A stretch of 64,000 nucleotides of DNA, from NCBI GenBank assembly GCA_026826555.1, contig JAKSZT010054569.1, positions 3,524,258-3,588,257 of the forward strand, written 5' to 3'. This document shows positions 41,131 through 53,507 of the stretch, one piece after another (the stretch's first letter is position 1; each line of letters begins with the position of its first letter). This DNA comes from Tolypeutes matacus. Its lineage: Eukaryota; Chordata; Mammalia; Cingulata; Chlamyphoridae. A model generated the notes under the pieces. That model saw nothing but the letters and a program-made list of their open reading frames with translations, had not been told where the DNA came from and did not search any database. The translations under genes were made by a program, and so were the position numbers.

Positions 41131-42074
41131 TATTTCTATCAAGACTGAACAGGCTGTGAGTGAAACTGCTAATGGAGCGTTTTCCCCACAAGATCAGCCC
41201 CGCTTCCCTCCCCACCCAGCGCTGGCCCCTCCCCTTCTGCTCTCTAAGCTCTGTGTTCTCTGCTCGTTCTCCCCCTAGCCAGGACAGAAGCTGATCTTGC
41301 CATCCCCAGCCTTTCTTACCTCAGGCTTCAACACCCCTCCCTCCCACCTGCACCCCACTCCTGCCCAAATTACTCCATTGGCATTCCCCACTACTGTTTT
41401 TATCAACAGGGAAACTGAGGCAAGAAGTGGGATGGCATGCTTGTGAAATGGCAGGTGGCTAGAGCCAGGGCTCCCAGAGGACCTGCTACTGCACTGGGTC
41501 GAATCTCCTTCCTAGTGAATTTTTTAAGCTCATGCAGGGGAAATCATTACAAACAGACCATCTCTGGGCATGCAGCTCTAAGGCCAGGAGTCAGGGGACT
41601 GTCAGAGACCACCTTGGTCAACCCCCTTGGAAAGCTGGGCCCTGGGATGAGGGGTGGCTGCCCAGTCCCACAGCCCTGGCCTCAAACCCTGTCTGCTCTG
41701 GACAGGTGGGAAGGGACATCACTCACCCCGTGTCCCAGGAAGCAAAGCCTTCCCCAGAGAGGCTAGGAGAGGTCCAGCAGCCCACAGGCAGGAGGGCATG
41801 GCGGACAGCCAGGACAGCTGGCCCCGAGTGACCCCTGGCCAGCCCAGGTGACCCTGCTCATTCCATCCTTCTGAAAACTTTCCTGTGGGACAACACTGTT
41901 CCCAGGACAGGAGGCTTTTCACCTTCACCTGGGAGGACCAGGGCTGCTGCCTCCAAGTGCTTCAGAGTCCTTCGCAACAGGATTTTACTGGAACTGCCCT
42001 GTCTGCTAGGGGCTGGGAGGGAGGCAGGGGCTGGGAAGACTCTAAGGAGGCGGGGGTGGGAGGAAGGGAGAGGT
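41131..42074. other. Intergenic, nothing recognised
   Basis: Unique sequence with no coding or named repeat signal. Confidence 0.55.
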
Positions 42075-42240
42075 TGTTGAAGAATGTGATTTTTCCCTTG
42101 AGCAAGTCAGTTTTCCTCTGTGAACCTCAGTTTCCCCATCTCTAAAATGGGCCTAATAACACCTAACGCTATCTGGCTGACTTGGGATCTGGATTAATGC
42201 CAATGAAGGCAAAAGCAGATTGCTTGGCTCGTGGTAGGTG
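42075..42240 (+). repeat. MIR SINE relic
   Basis: 'gaacctcagtttccccatct' and 'ctaaaatgggcctaataaca'. Confidence 0.8.
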
Positions 42241-42486
42241 AGAACAAATGGTGGCTTCGTCAACCAGCCATTCCCTCATCTGTGGCCTGGGGACGATATC
42301 TCACAGGTTGGATGAGACTAAATAACATCCCAGTGCCTCGTACAGAGTACAAAAAATGCCAGGCCAGCAAAGCCCATGCCCATGGGCCTCTGCCTACTTT
42401 CCCAAGCTTCCCTGGAGCTCAGAGAGTCAAACTCCCCTTGGCAGCCCCTCCCGCATTCCAGCAGGCTGGGAGGCTCTGCCATGGCC

Positions 42487-43340
42487 CCACCAGCCCCCTT
42501 GCCCCCTATCCCACCGGCCCCCTTGCCCCCTATCCCACCAGCCCCCTTTCCCCCTATCCTTCCGGCCCCCTTGCCCACTATCCCACTAACCTCCTTGCCC
42601 CCTATCCCAATAACCTCCTTGCCCCCTATCCCACTGGCCCCTTGCCCCCTATCCCACTGTCCTCCTTGCCCCCTATCCCACCAGCCCCCTTGCCCACTAT
42701 CCCACCGGCCCCCTTGCCCCCTATCCCACCGGCCCCCTTGCCCCCTATCCCACCGTCCTCCTTGCCCCCTATCCCACCGTCCTCCTTGCCCCCTATCCCA
42801 CCGGCCCCCTTGCCCACTATCCCACCGGCCNNNNNNNNNNNNNNNNNNNNNNNNNNNNNNNNNNNNNNNNNNNNNNNNNNNNNNNNNNNNNNNNNNNNNN
42901 NNNNNNNNNNNNNNNNNNNNNNNNNNNNNNNNNNNNNNNNNNNNNNNNNNNNNNNNNNNNNNNNNNNNNNNNNNNNNNNNNNNNNNNNNNNNNNNNNNNN
43001 NNNNNNNNNNNNNNNNNNNNNNNNNNNNNNNNNNNNNNNNNNNNNNNNNNNNNNNNNNNNNNNNNNNNNNNNNNNNNNNNNNNNNNNNNNNNNNNNNNNN
43101 NNNNNNNNNNNNNNNNNNNNNNNNNNNNNNNNNNNNNNNNNNNNNNNNNNNNNNNNNNNNNNNNNNNNNNNNNNNNNNNNNNNNNNNNNNNNNNNNNNNN
43201 NNNNNNNNNNNNNNNNNNNNNNNNNNNNNNCCTTGCCCCCTATCCCACCGGCCCCCTTGCCCACTATCCCACCGGCCTCCTTGCCCCCTATCCCACCGGC
43301 CCCTTTGCCCCCTATCCCACCGGCCCCCTTGCCCACGGCG
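42487..43340. repeat. 24-bp C-rich minisatellite containing an assembly gap
   Basis: The unit is CCCCTATCCCACCGGC plus CCCCTTGC. Fourteen units are visible left of the gap and four to five right of it. A C-to-A variant (cccactat) falls in units 4, 9 and 14, about 120 bp apart. Unit 7 lacks one C. Since 24 is divisible by 3, long proline-rich frames run through the array on the plus strand and glycine-rich frames on the minus strand; these are repeat artefacts. The minus strand is G-rich. Confidence 0.95.
42831..43230. other. Assembly gap, 400 N
   Basis: An exactly 400-base N run inside the minisatellite, so the true array length is unknown. Confidence 0.99.
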
Positions 43341-44039
43341 CCCCCAGCCTCCTTCTCCACTGGCTGGGGGCCATGAGTTCTAACCCTCACAGGGCTGCCA
43401 ACATATTGTGTGGCCTCAAACCAGTCTCCCAGCTTCTCTGTTTCCCCACCAGTGAAAAAGCTAATGCCCATCAGCCTCCTGCACTGCGGTGCTGTGAGAA
43501 TTAATTAAGGCTGGGGAAAGGCTTTGAGATCCGTGGATGAAAGGCCCTGGAGAAGGGCAGAGTGTTATTATCCTTTATTAGTACTGTTATATACCATCTG
43601 AGGATCTCAAAGCCTCTTACACACAGTAATTAGTACCTTGCAGGGGTGTTCTGAGGGTGATTAGTCCCATTTTACATATGGGAAAACCAAGGCACAGAGG
43701 AAAGTCAAGTCAGAAGAGGGCGGAAGGGACGGGAGCCTGCCTGGTATTCCTGGAATTTGCCACCCTGGCCCTGGAACCCCCACCCGCAGGGTATGATTGG
43801 GGCATTCTCCTTTGGACCAGTCAGTCAGGGTCCAGAAGGGGCTGATGGGGGCCTCAGAGGCAGCACCCACCACCTGCTTCCCTGAGCTTCAGCCCCAGGG
43901 AGTGTGCGTGGGCTGGTTGGGCAAGGAGCAGGCGCTGAGGGGGCCGGAGGGAGGGCGGCAGGGGGAGGTGGAGGCGAGGCGGGACCTGGACCCCGCCCAA
44001 GCAGCCGCCTTCGCTTGTACACTCCTCCTCCCCGCCGCC
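43341..44039. other. Intergenic with MIR-like relics
   Basis: 'cagcttctctgtttccccac' (about 43430) and 'gtcccattttacatatggga' (about 43664) suggest two MIR pieces in opposite orientations. Nothing coding is seen. Confidence 0.5.
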
Positions 44040-45255
44040 CCCGCCCATTTTATTTATGGTGGTAAAATATACATAACATAAAAATCATTTTAACCATTTT
44101 ACATGGGCAGTTCTTTGACACTAACATTTGTCCATTGACAAAACTGTAACTTTCACCTCTATTTCCAGATTATTTTCATCATTCCAAACCCAAACTCACC
44201 CTCGTTTAGTAATAATCCCCTGTTTTTCCCTCCTGTAAACACTATTCTGAGTTTGTCTTCATGAATTTGAATATTTCATATAAGAGAACTCACACAATAT
44301 TTGTCCTTTTGTGTCTGGCTTATTTCACTTGCAATGATGTCTTCAGGGTCCACCCATGTTGTCGAATGTTCCGGTACTTCATTTCTTTTTATGGAATGGA
44401 TGCGAGGATGCGTCCGTACAGCCATGGTTTTCCATTATTTTGTTGATGGACACTTGGATTGCTTCCAACTTTTGGCTACTGTGAAAAATGCTCTGATGAA
44501 CCTAGGTGTACAATTATCTGTTCAAGTCCTTGCTTTCCATACTTTGAGGTCTAGGAAATATTCTAGGTATATTCTAGGGGCAGAATTGCTGGATCAGATG
44601 GTAATTCTATACTTAACTTTCTGAGGAATCCTCAAAACTGTTTTCCACAGCAGATACACCGTTTTACATTCCCACCAACAATGTTCAAGGGTTGCCATTT
44701 CTCTCCATCTTCACCAACACTTCTTATTTTCAATTTTTTATTTTAAATGACAGCCATCCTAGTTGATAAGAAATGATATCTCATTGTAGTTTTAAATTTG
44801 CTTTGCTTTAATGGCTGATGATGTTGAGCATTTTTTTTACATGTACTTATTCGCAATTTGAATATCTCTTTGCAGAAATATCTATTCAAATCTTGACCCA
44901 TATTTTAAAAGGGTTGCTTGTCTTTTTGTTGTAGAGATGTGGGCGTTCCTTATCATTTCTTGATATTCAAGTCCTCTCTTTCCTTATTGATCTCCTGTTT
45001 AGATGTACTATCAGTTATTGAAAGAGTATTGAGAACTCCAAATAGTAGTATAGAACTATCAATCTCGCCCTATTCAATTCTGTCCATTTTTGTGTCATAT
45101 AGTTTGGGGCTCTGCTGTGAGGTATATATATGTTTAAAAACATTCTCTCTTCTTGCTTGACTGAGTCTTTTATCAAGATATAATATCCTTCTTTGTGTCC
45201 TATAGCCTTTTTTTACTTAAAGGCTATTTTTTTTCCTGATAATAATATAACCACT
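44040..45255 (-). mobile_element. L1 LINE fragment with internal deletion
   Basis: Antisense L1 3' UTR text (tttgtccttttgtgtctggc, then tttacattcccaccaac) runs to about 44940. It then passes directly into sequence resembling the antisense endonuclease end of ORF2 (tttggggctctgctgtgagg), as found at 56400. Most of ORF2 is therefore missing. Confidence 0.75.
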
Positions 45256-46667
45256 CTGGCTCCCTTTTAACATATTTTTTTATTAGCAAAGTTGTAGGTT
45301 TACAGAAAAATCATGCAGAAAATACAGAGTTCCCATACACCCTTCCTATTAGTAACACATTGCATTACTGTAATACCTTCATTAGAACTGATGGAAGACT
45401 ATTATTACAATTGTGCTAGTAACTATAGCCTGTAGTTTACAGCAGGGCTTACTGTTTGGATGCATAGTTCTATGTGGTTTTAAAATGTTTTTATTCTAGT
45501 AACATATATGCAACCTAAATTTCCCCTTTTAACCACATTCAGATATGCAATTCTGTGGCCTCAATTATAGTCACAGTGTTAGGTTACCATCATCACCACC
45601 CATAACCAAAACTTTTCTATCACCCCCAAGAGAAATTCTGTGCCCATTAAACATTAACTCCCCATTCCTTTTGCCCACCGCATCCTGGGTAAACCCTATA
45701 ATCTAGATTCTGACCTTATCAATTTGCTTATTCTTATTTCCTATCGGTGAGATGATACAATATATGTCCTTTTGTGCCTGGCTTATTTCACTCAACGTAA
45801 TGTCTTCAAGACTCATCCAAGTTGTCACAAGTATCAGAACTTCATTCCTTTTTATGGCTGAATAATATTCCCTTGGATGTATAGATCACATTTTGTTTCT
45901 CCATTTATCAATAGGTTGCTTCCGTCTTTTGGCAATTGTGAATAATGCCCCTATGAACATCGGGGTGAAAATATTTGTTCGAATCCCTCCTTTCCATTCT
46001 CTTGGGTGTATACCTAGAAGTGAGATCGCCAGGCCATATGGTAATTCTATACTTAACTTTCCTAGAAACCACCAAACTCTTCCACAGCCGCTGCACCCTT
46101 TTACATTCCCACCAACAGTGAACGAGTGTTCCTATTTCTCTGCACCCTCTCTAACTCTTATTTTTTGTTATTTTTTTTTTAAATAGTAGCCATTCTAGTG
46201 GGTGTGAAATAGTATCATTTTGATTTCTATTTCTCTAGTAGCTAATGACGTGGAGCATCTTTTCATTTGCTTTTTGGCCATTTACATATTTTCTTTGGAG
46301 AAATATCTATTCAAGTCTTTTGCCCATTTTTATAATTGGATTGTTTGTCTTTTTGTTGTTGAGTTGTAGGATTTTTTTATATATTCTGAATATTAAACCT
46401 TTAACAGATATATGCTTTCTAAATCTTTTCTCCCATTCTATAGGTTGCTTTTAACTTTCAGGATGAAGTTCTTTAATGTACAAATTTTCAATTTTGATGA
46501 AGTCCCATTTATCTAATTTTTCTTTTTTTGCTCATGTGTTGGGTATAAACTCTAAGAAGCCAGTGCCTAGCACAAGGTCCTGAAGATACTTCCCTATATT
46601 TTCTTCAAGGAGTTGTATAGGCCTGGTTCTTCCATTTGGGTCTTTGATCCATTTTGAGTTAATTTTT

Positions 46668-47089
46668 TTTTTAATTGACTCTATTTTTGTCTTTGGTGTA
46701 CAGTTCTATGAGATCCCCCCCCTGCCCCTGCTTGCTGTCTGTGTGTCCATTTGCTGGGTGATCTTCTGTGTCTGTTTCTTGCCTTCTCTTCTCATTTTTT
46801 CTCCTCCAGGCTTCACCAGGATTTGATCCTAGGGAACTCCCATGTGGGAAAGAGGCACCCTGTCACTTGAGCCACCTCAGTTCCTGGTTTCTGGCACGTC
46901 TCACCTTGGCTCTCCCCTGCGTCTCTCTTTTTGTTGTGTCATCATCTTGCTGTGTGGTTCACTGTGCGTTCGCGCAGGGCAAGCTCACCTGCTCACCTTT
47001 TTATTTTACCAGGAGGTCCCGGGGATCGAACCCGGGTCCTTCCATATGGTAGATGGATGCTCAACCACTTGAGCCACATCCACTTCCCT
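46668..47089 (-). mobile_element. Dimeric tRNA-derived SINE (DAS-like), copy 1
   Basis: The head unit has box A GTGGCTCAAGTGGTTGAG and box B GGTTCGATCCC. A second tRNA-like unit, GTGGCTCAAGTGACAGGG with GGATCAAATCCTGG, lies about 180 bp further on. Flanks GAGTTAATTTTT (46656-46667) and GAGTTCATTTTT (47090-47101) look like a 12-bp target duplication with one mismatch. The distal 50 bp of the tail is less certain. Confidence 0.85.
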
Positions 47090-47721
47090 GAGTTCATTTT
47101 TGTATATGGCATGAGTTAATGATCCACTTTCAATCCTTTGGATGTGGATATCCAGTTTTCCCAGAACCATTTGTTGAAGGGGAGATTCTTTCCCAATTGA
47201 GTGGACTTGGCACACCTTGTCAAAAATCATTTGGCAAGATGGCGACAGAGTAAGGAGCTCCAAGAGTCAGCTTGTCCTCCAGTGCAGTTAGTAATCAGCC
47301 AGAGCTATCTAAATTACCTGTTTGAGGGGCCAGGAGACCAGAAGAGCATCCTGCAACATCCTTGAAAGCATGGAAGAAGGAGATTGCCCATCTGCAGTGA
47401 AGATTTCTCACTAGAGCACTCCACGCTGCAGAGGCCGGTGCCCATCTCCCACTGGAGTGGCAAGATGCCTCAGGAGCTATTCCCTGTCTGGAGCTGGAAG
47501 CTCCATTTCTCAAAAACAGGGGAGGAAGAGATGGCTGGTCACTGACTTCAGCTACTGATTAATAAATTTGGCTAAAGTCCAATCCCAAGTACAGCTAAAA
47601 TTTGAACCTGAAAGCCAGAAAGAGGCAGGTAGCCACCATTTTAACTCTGCCCCCAGCATGAGGGGAAGTGGGACTGATTGAAAATCAGTGACCGTGGAGA
47701 CTGGCTTCTTTCAACCTAGGT

Positions 47722-48330
47722 CAGCTTGCTGCCCTATCCTGGGCTCCAGCCCCACCTGTAACAGGGAGGAAGCTGGAGGAACCTGCACCAGCCTCTCTGG
47801 GCAACTATAGTTGCTTTTGGCCTGCACGGACCAGATTTTTGGGCACCCATGTGGCTACATCCCAACCCCCAATAGGACAAGAGAAGGGGCAATGTTTCCT
47901 CAGCCTCTCCAGACAACAGCTGTCACTTTTGGCCCACACGGACTAGATTGTTGGGCACACCAGTGGCTCCATCCCCATCCCTGACAGGGCAGGAGGAGGG
48001 GCAGTGCTTCCTCAGCCTCTCTAGGCAACTGCAGTTGCTTTCAGCGCACACAGACAAGAATTTTGGGCAGACCTGTGGATCCATCCCTGCCCCTGGCAGG
48101 GGGTTGGTGCTGGAGCTTCATCAGTCTCTCTGGGCAACTATAGACAGTCTTGACCTGCATGGCTTGGATTACTGCACACTGCTGTGGCTCCATCCCTGCC
48201 CCAGGCAGGGGAGAAAGGTGGGAGGTGCTTAATCAGTTCCTGGGGCAATGTGGGCAGCTTCAACCTTCATGTCTTATAGTACCAACCACATCCTCAGCTC
48301 CTAGTCTGCCACCAACAAGGGAGAAAGGGC
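47722..48330 (+). repeat. Tandem ~112-bp monomers in the inner L1 5' UTR
   Basis: The start marker (CAGCCTCTCTGGGCAACT and variants) recurs at about 47789, 47901, 48013, 48122 and 48233, followed each time by a GG..CACACGGAC-type block and GGCTCCATCCCTGCCCC. This gives five diverged copies plus a partial one. Confidence 0.85.
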
Positions 48331-48665
48331 AAGAAACAGATGAAAAGGAGCTGAAAAAATTCAGATTGGCTAAACACAAGTCACTATAAAGTTGCAAAAT
48401 AAGTTGAATCAAGTATCAAAGAGGGGTTGTAGCATGAGGCCAATCAAATAGAAAGCCAAGACTAAAGAGAGAAACTGAGTCCAGAACAAATACTTCAAAT
48501 AAATCAGATGCCAAGACACCAACAAAAAATTACAAGCCATATCAAGAAACAGGAAGGTATTGCCCAGTCAGAGAAACAAACTAAACTTTCCAGATGATGT
48601 AAAGGAGTTGAGACAACTAATCACAGATGTTCAAACAAATCTCCTTAATAAATTCAGTGAGATGA

Positions 48666-49259
48666 TGTAGCAGTTTGGCAGTTTGATATAGTTATGAATT
48701 CCAAAAATAGATATTGGATTATGCTTATAAACTGGTCTGTTAATCTGGGCATGATTAAGCTATGATTAGGGCATTGACTGGGCCACATCAGTAGGGCATT
48801 GAGCTCCACCCCTTGGTGGGTAGGGAATCAAATATAAAAGGCATGGCAAAGGACAGAGTTGGAGAAGTTTTGGTATTAGAGTCTTGAGCTGGAGCCCTGG
48901 GAAGTAAGAAAGCTTGGTCGTGAGGAAAGAGAGAAGGCCCCAGGATAGAGACGAGCCACTTGCCTGATAGTCTACAGCTGGCCTTGTGGAGAGACGCAAA
49001 GCCTAGAGAGCCTCATAATCTACAGCTGACCTTGTGGAGGAACCAGAGGTGCTAATCCCAGAGAGAAACACAGCCCTAGGGAAAGAGGAACCCAAGAAGC
49101 CTGAACCCTGGCAAACGGCAGCTCCAACACATGGCAATGGACTTTGGTGAGGGAAGAAACTTATGCTTTATGGCCTGGTAAAGGCCAAATAAATACCCTT
49201 TGTAAAAACCAACCAATTTCTGGTATTTTGCATCAGCACATCTTTGGTTGACTAATACA
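48666..49259 (+). mobile_element. Solo LTR-like element inside the inner L1
   Basis: The 594-bp element starts TGTAGCAGTTTGG and ends GACTAATACA. It has a TATA-like AATATAAAAG (48831-48840) and AATAAA (49188-49193) about 65 bp before the end. Flanks GATGA / GATGG (48661-48665, 49260-49264) suggest a 5-bp target duplication with one mismatch. It splits an L1 ORF1 reading frame that resumes as MAKEIKDIKK. No coding region is present. LTR identity is inferred. Confidence 0.7.
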
Positions 49260-50328
49260 GATGGCTAAAGAGATTAAGGACATCAAGAAGACACTGGGTG
49301 AGCACAAAGAAGAATTTGAAAGCATACACAGAAAAATAGCATATCTTACAGGAATGAAAGACACATTAAATGAAATAAAAAATACACTGAAGGCAATAAC
49401 AGCAGATTTGAAAAGGCAGAAGAAAGGATCAGTGAACTTGAAGACAGGGCATCCTAACATGAACACACAAAAGTACAGATAAAGCAAAGACTGGAAAAAA
49501 CTGAACAAGGTCTCAGGGAAGAACTAAATGAGATGTGCAAACATACATGTCATGGGTGTCCCAGAAGTAGAAGAGAAGGGAAAAGAGGCAGAAGGAATAT
49601 TTCAGGAAATAATGGTAGAAAATTTGCCCACCCTATTGAAGGACATAGATATCAATGTCCAAGAAGCACAACTTACTCCCATCTGAATAAATCTGAATAT
49701 ACCAATTCTGAGACACATACTAATCAGAATGTTAAATGCCAAAGATAAAAAGAGACTTCTGAGAGCAGCAAGAGAAATGCAATTCATCACACCAATAAAA
49801 TTAAGTGCTGATTTCTAATTAGAAACTATGGAGACAAGAAGACAGGGATATGATATATTAAAGGTACTGCAAGAGAAAAACTGCCAGCCAAGACTCTTAC
49901 ATCCAGCAAGATTGTCTTTTAAAAATGAGGGCAGATAAACAGAAGCTGAGAGGGTTTGTAATGAAGAGACCACATTGCAGGAAATACTAAAGGGAGTGCT
50001 ACAGCCTGAAAAGAAAAGCCAGGAGAAAGAGTCTTGGAAGAGAGTCTAGAAATGAAGATTATATCAGTAAAAGTAACTAAAAATGAAAAAGAATGGTGAA
50101 AATAAGATATAACAGAAAAGACCCAAAGGTCAACTTTTGCAGTAATAACATTGAATGTTGAATGTTAATGGAGTAAAGGCCTCATTCAAAAGGCACAGAC
50201 TGGCAGAATGGATAAGAAAATATGGGTCATCTATACATTGTCTACAAGAGACTCACCTTAGACCCAAGGATACAAATAGATTCAAAGTGAGAGGCTGGAA
50301 AAAGATATTCCACACACGCAGTAACTGA

Positions 50329-50329
<1 letters not shown>

Positions 50330-50356
<27 letters not shown>
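50330..50356 (+). repeat. Poly(A) run of about 27 within L1
   Basis: Uninterrupted A run inside the L1 ORF2 relic. Confidence 0.9.
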
Positions 50357-50359
<3 letters not shown>

Positions 50360-53035
50360 GGAGTAGCTGTACTTATATCAGATGAAATAGATTTTAAAAG
50401 CAAAGTTGTTACTAGAGACAAGGAAGTACATTATATATTAATAAAAGGGGCAATTCAAAGTATATGCGTCTTACCAGGGTGCCCCAAATTACATGAGGCT
50501 AACGGTGGCAAAGCTGAAGCGAGAAATAAATGTCTTGACAATAATATTTGGAGACTTTAATACTCCACTCTCATCATTGGATAGAAAATCTGGGCAGAGG
50601 ATCACTAAAAAAACCAAGAGCTTGAATAATATGATAAGCAAACTAAACCTAATAGACATATACAGAACATTGCACCCCAAAACAGCAGGATATTTATTCT
50701 TCTCAAGTGCTCATGGATCTTTCTCCAGGATAGACCATATGTTGGGTCACAATACTGATCTCAATAAATTCAAAAAGGTCAAAATTATACAAAGTGATTT
50801 TTCTGATCATATTGGAATGAAGCTGGAAATCAACAACAGGCAGAAAAAGGGAAAAGTCACAAATATATGGAGATTAAGCAACACATTCTTAAATAATCAG
50901 TGAGTCAAAGAATTGGCAGGAGAAATGAGTAGATATCTTGAGATAAATGAAAACAAGAATACAACATATCAAAACCTATGGGATGCAGCAAAGCAGTGCT
51001 GAGAGGGAAATTTATAGCCCTCAGTACTTACATTAAAAAAGAAAGAGGTAATTGCACATGCTCACAGGTATTTAAAAAAAAAAAAAAAAAAGAAAGAAAG
51101 AGGTAAAATAAAAAACTGACTCTATAGCTGGTGGAACTAGAAAAAGAGCATCAAACTATCCCCAAAGCAAGCATAAGGAATGAAATAACAAAGATTGGAG
51201 CAGACATAAATGAAATTGCGAACAACAACAACAACAACAAATAGAGGGAATTAAGAAAACCAAACGTTGGTTCTTTGAGATCAACAAAATTGACAAACCC
51301 TTAGCTAGACAATGAAAAAGAGAGAGAAGATGCAAAAAAAGTAAAGTCAGAAATGGAAACGGGAACATTACTACTGACCCCACAGAAATAAAAGAGCTCA
51401 TAAGAGGATACTATGAACAACTGCATGCCGACAAACTGACAACATAGATGAAATGGAAAAATTCCTAGGAACATACAAACAACTTACACTGACCCTGGAA
51501 TAAATAGAAGACCTCAACAAACCAATCACAAGTAAAGGGATTGAAACAGGTATCAAAAACCTCCCCCAAAATGAAAATCCCTAGACTGGATGGCTTCACA
51601 GGTGAATTCTACCAAGCATTCAAAGAAGATTTAACACCAATCTTACTCAAACTCTTCCAAAAAATTGAGCAGGAAGGAACACTACCAAACTCATTCTATG
51701 AAGCCAACATCACCCTAATACCAAAGCCAGATAAAGATATTACAAAAAAAGAATATTACAGACCCATTTCTCTAATCAATATAGATGCAAAAATCCTCAA
51801 CAAAATACTCACTAATTGAATCCAACAACACATTTTAAGAATTATTCTTTATGATCAAGTGGGTTTTATCCCAGGTATGCAAGGATGATTCAATACAAGA
51901 AAATCAGTCAGTGTAACACACACATTAATAAACCAAAGAAGAAAAACCACATGATCATCTCAATTGATACAGAAAAGCCATTTTTCAAAATCCAGCATCC
52001 TTTCTTGATCAAAACACTCCTGAAGATAGGAATTGAAAGAAACTTTCTCAATATAATAAAGGGCATATATGGAAAATCCACAGCTAACATTGTACTCAAT
52101 GGTGAAAGACTGGAAGCTTTCCCATTGAGACTGGGAACAAGATAAGGATGCCCACTGTCACTACTGTTGCTCAATATAGTGCTAGAGTTAGAGCAATTAG
52201 GCAAGAAAAAGAAATGAAATGCATACAATTGGAAAGGAAGACGTAAAAGTTTCACTATTCGCAGATGATATCCTTTACCTAGGAAGTCCTGTAAAAGCTA
52301 TAAGGAAGCTGCTCGAGCTAATAAACAAGGTGAGCAGAGTGGCAGGATACAAGATTAACAGACAAAAATCAGTAGTGTTTCTATTCATTAGTGATGAGCA
52401 ATCTGAGGAGGAAGCCAGGAAAAAACTCCATTTACAACAGCAACTAAAAGAATAAAATATTTAGGAATAAACTTAACCGAAGATATAAAAGACTTGTATT
52501 CAGAAAACTACAATACATTGCTAAAATAAATCAAAGAAGACCTAAATAAATGCATGAGCCTTGAGGACATTATGCCAAGTGAAATAAGCGAGACACAAAA
52601 GGACAAATATTGTCTGGTCTCACTACTATGAACTAAATGCGGAGGACAAACACATGGAGTTAAAACCTAGAGTCTAGGTTACCAGGAGATAGCACGAGGG
52701 GTGAGAAGGGGGCCTGATGCTTGATGTGTGTAGAGTTTTTAATTAGCTTGAATGTAAAAGTGTGGAAATGGATAGAGGCGATGGTAACACAATACAGTAA
52801 GTATAACTAACATGGCTGTTTATAAAAGGGATAGTTTAGGTATGTAAATGTCAATTGAAAGAAAGCTAGAGAGTAATCTATGTACTGAATAGTGAACCTG
52901 GTGGTGGTTGAGGAGTGTGGTTAATATTACAAATACAAGAATGTTCTCCTATGAACTAGAACTGATGTATGTCACTATTACAAGGTGGTACGAATACGGT
53001 GATGCATGGGAAAAATGCAATTAATGCAACTTATG

Positions 53036-53041
<6 letters not shown>

Positions 53042-53069
<28 letters not shown>

Positions 53070-53507
53070 AGATTTATTTATTTACTTTATCCATTTTAAA
53101 CCTCCCCTTCCCCATTTGCTGTTTGGTGTCCATTCGGTGGGCAATTCTCTGTGTCTGTTTCCTGCCATCTCTTCTCATCCTCCTCCTCCGGTCTTCACCA
53201 GGATTCGATCCTGGAGACCTCCAATGTAGGAGAGAGGTGTTCTGCCACCTGCGCCACCTCGGTTCCTGGTTTTCAGAGCTTTTGGAGCGTCTCGTCTTGT
53301 CTCTCCCCTGCGTCTCTCCCCTGTCACGTCATCATCTTGCTGCATGGCTCCCGGGGCCTGGCGGCTCACCAGCACACAGAGCCTGGCAGCCCATGCGCCT
53401 TCTATATATATATATTTTTTATTTTACCGGGAGGTCCCGGGGATCGAACCCAGGTCCCTCCATATGACAGACGGACGCCCAACCATTTGAGCCACATCCG
53501 CCCCCCA
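53042..53507 (-). mobile_element. Dimeric tRNA-derived SINE (DAS-like), copy 2, with 15-bp target duplication
   Basis: The perfect duplicate CAACTTATGATTATA flanks it (53027-53041, 53508-53522). On the minus strand the head unit is GGATGTGGCTCAAATGGTTG with GGTTCGATCCCCGGGA, then an A-rich and (TA)n linker, and a long middle. The second tRNA-like unit (GTGGCGCAGGTGGCAGAA with GGATCGAATCCTGG) follows, then a tail ending in (TA)n at 53042-53066. Confidence 0.93.

Noticed and set aside
42487..43340. A CRISPR-like repeat array
   Set aside because: Units are directly tandem with no spacers, in a mammalian genome; it is a minisatellite.
51541..52455. Reverse-transcriptase-like frames as a possible functional gene or retron
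   Set aside because: They are typical L1 ORF2 text with internal stops, frameshifts and a missing 3' part.
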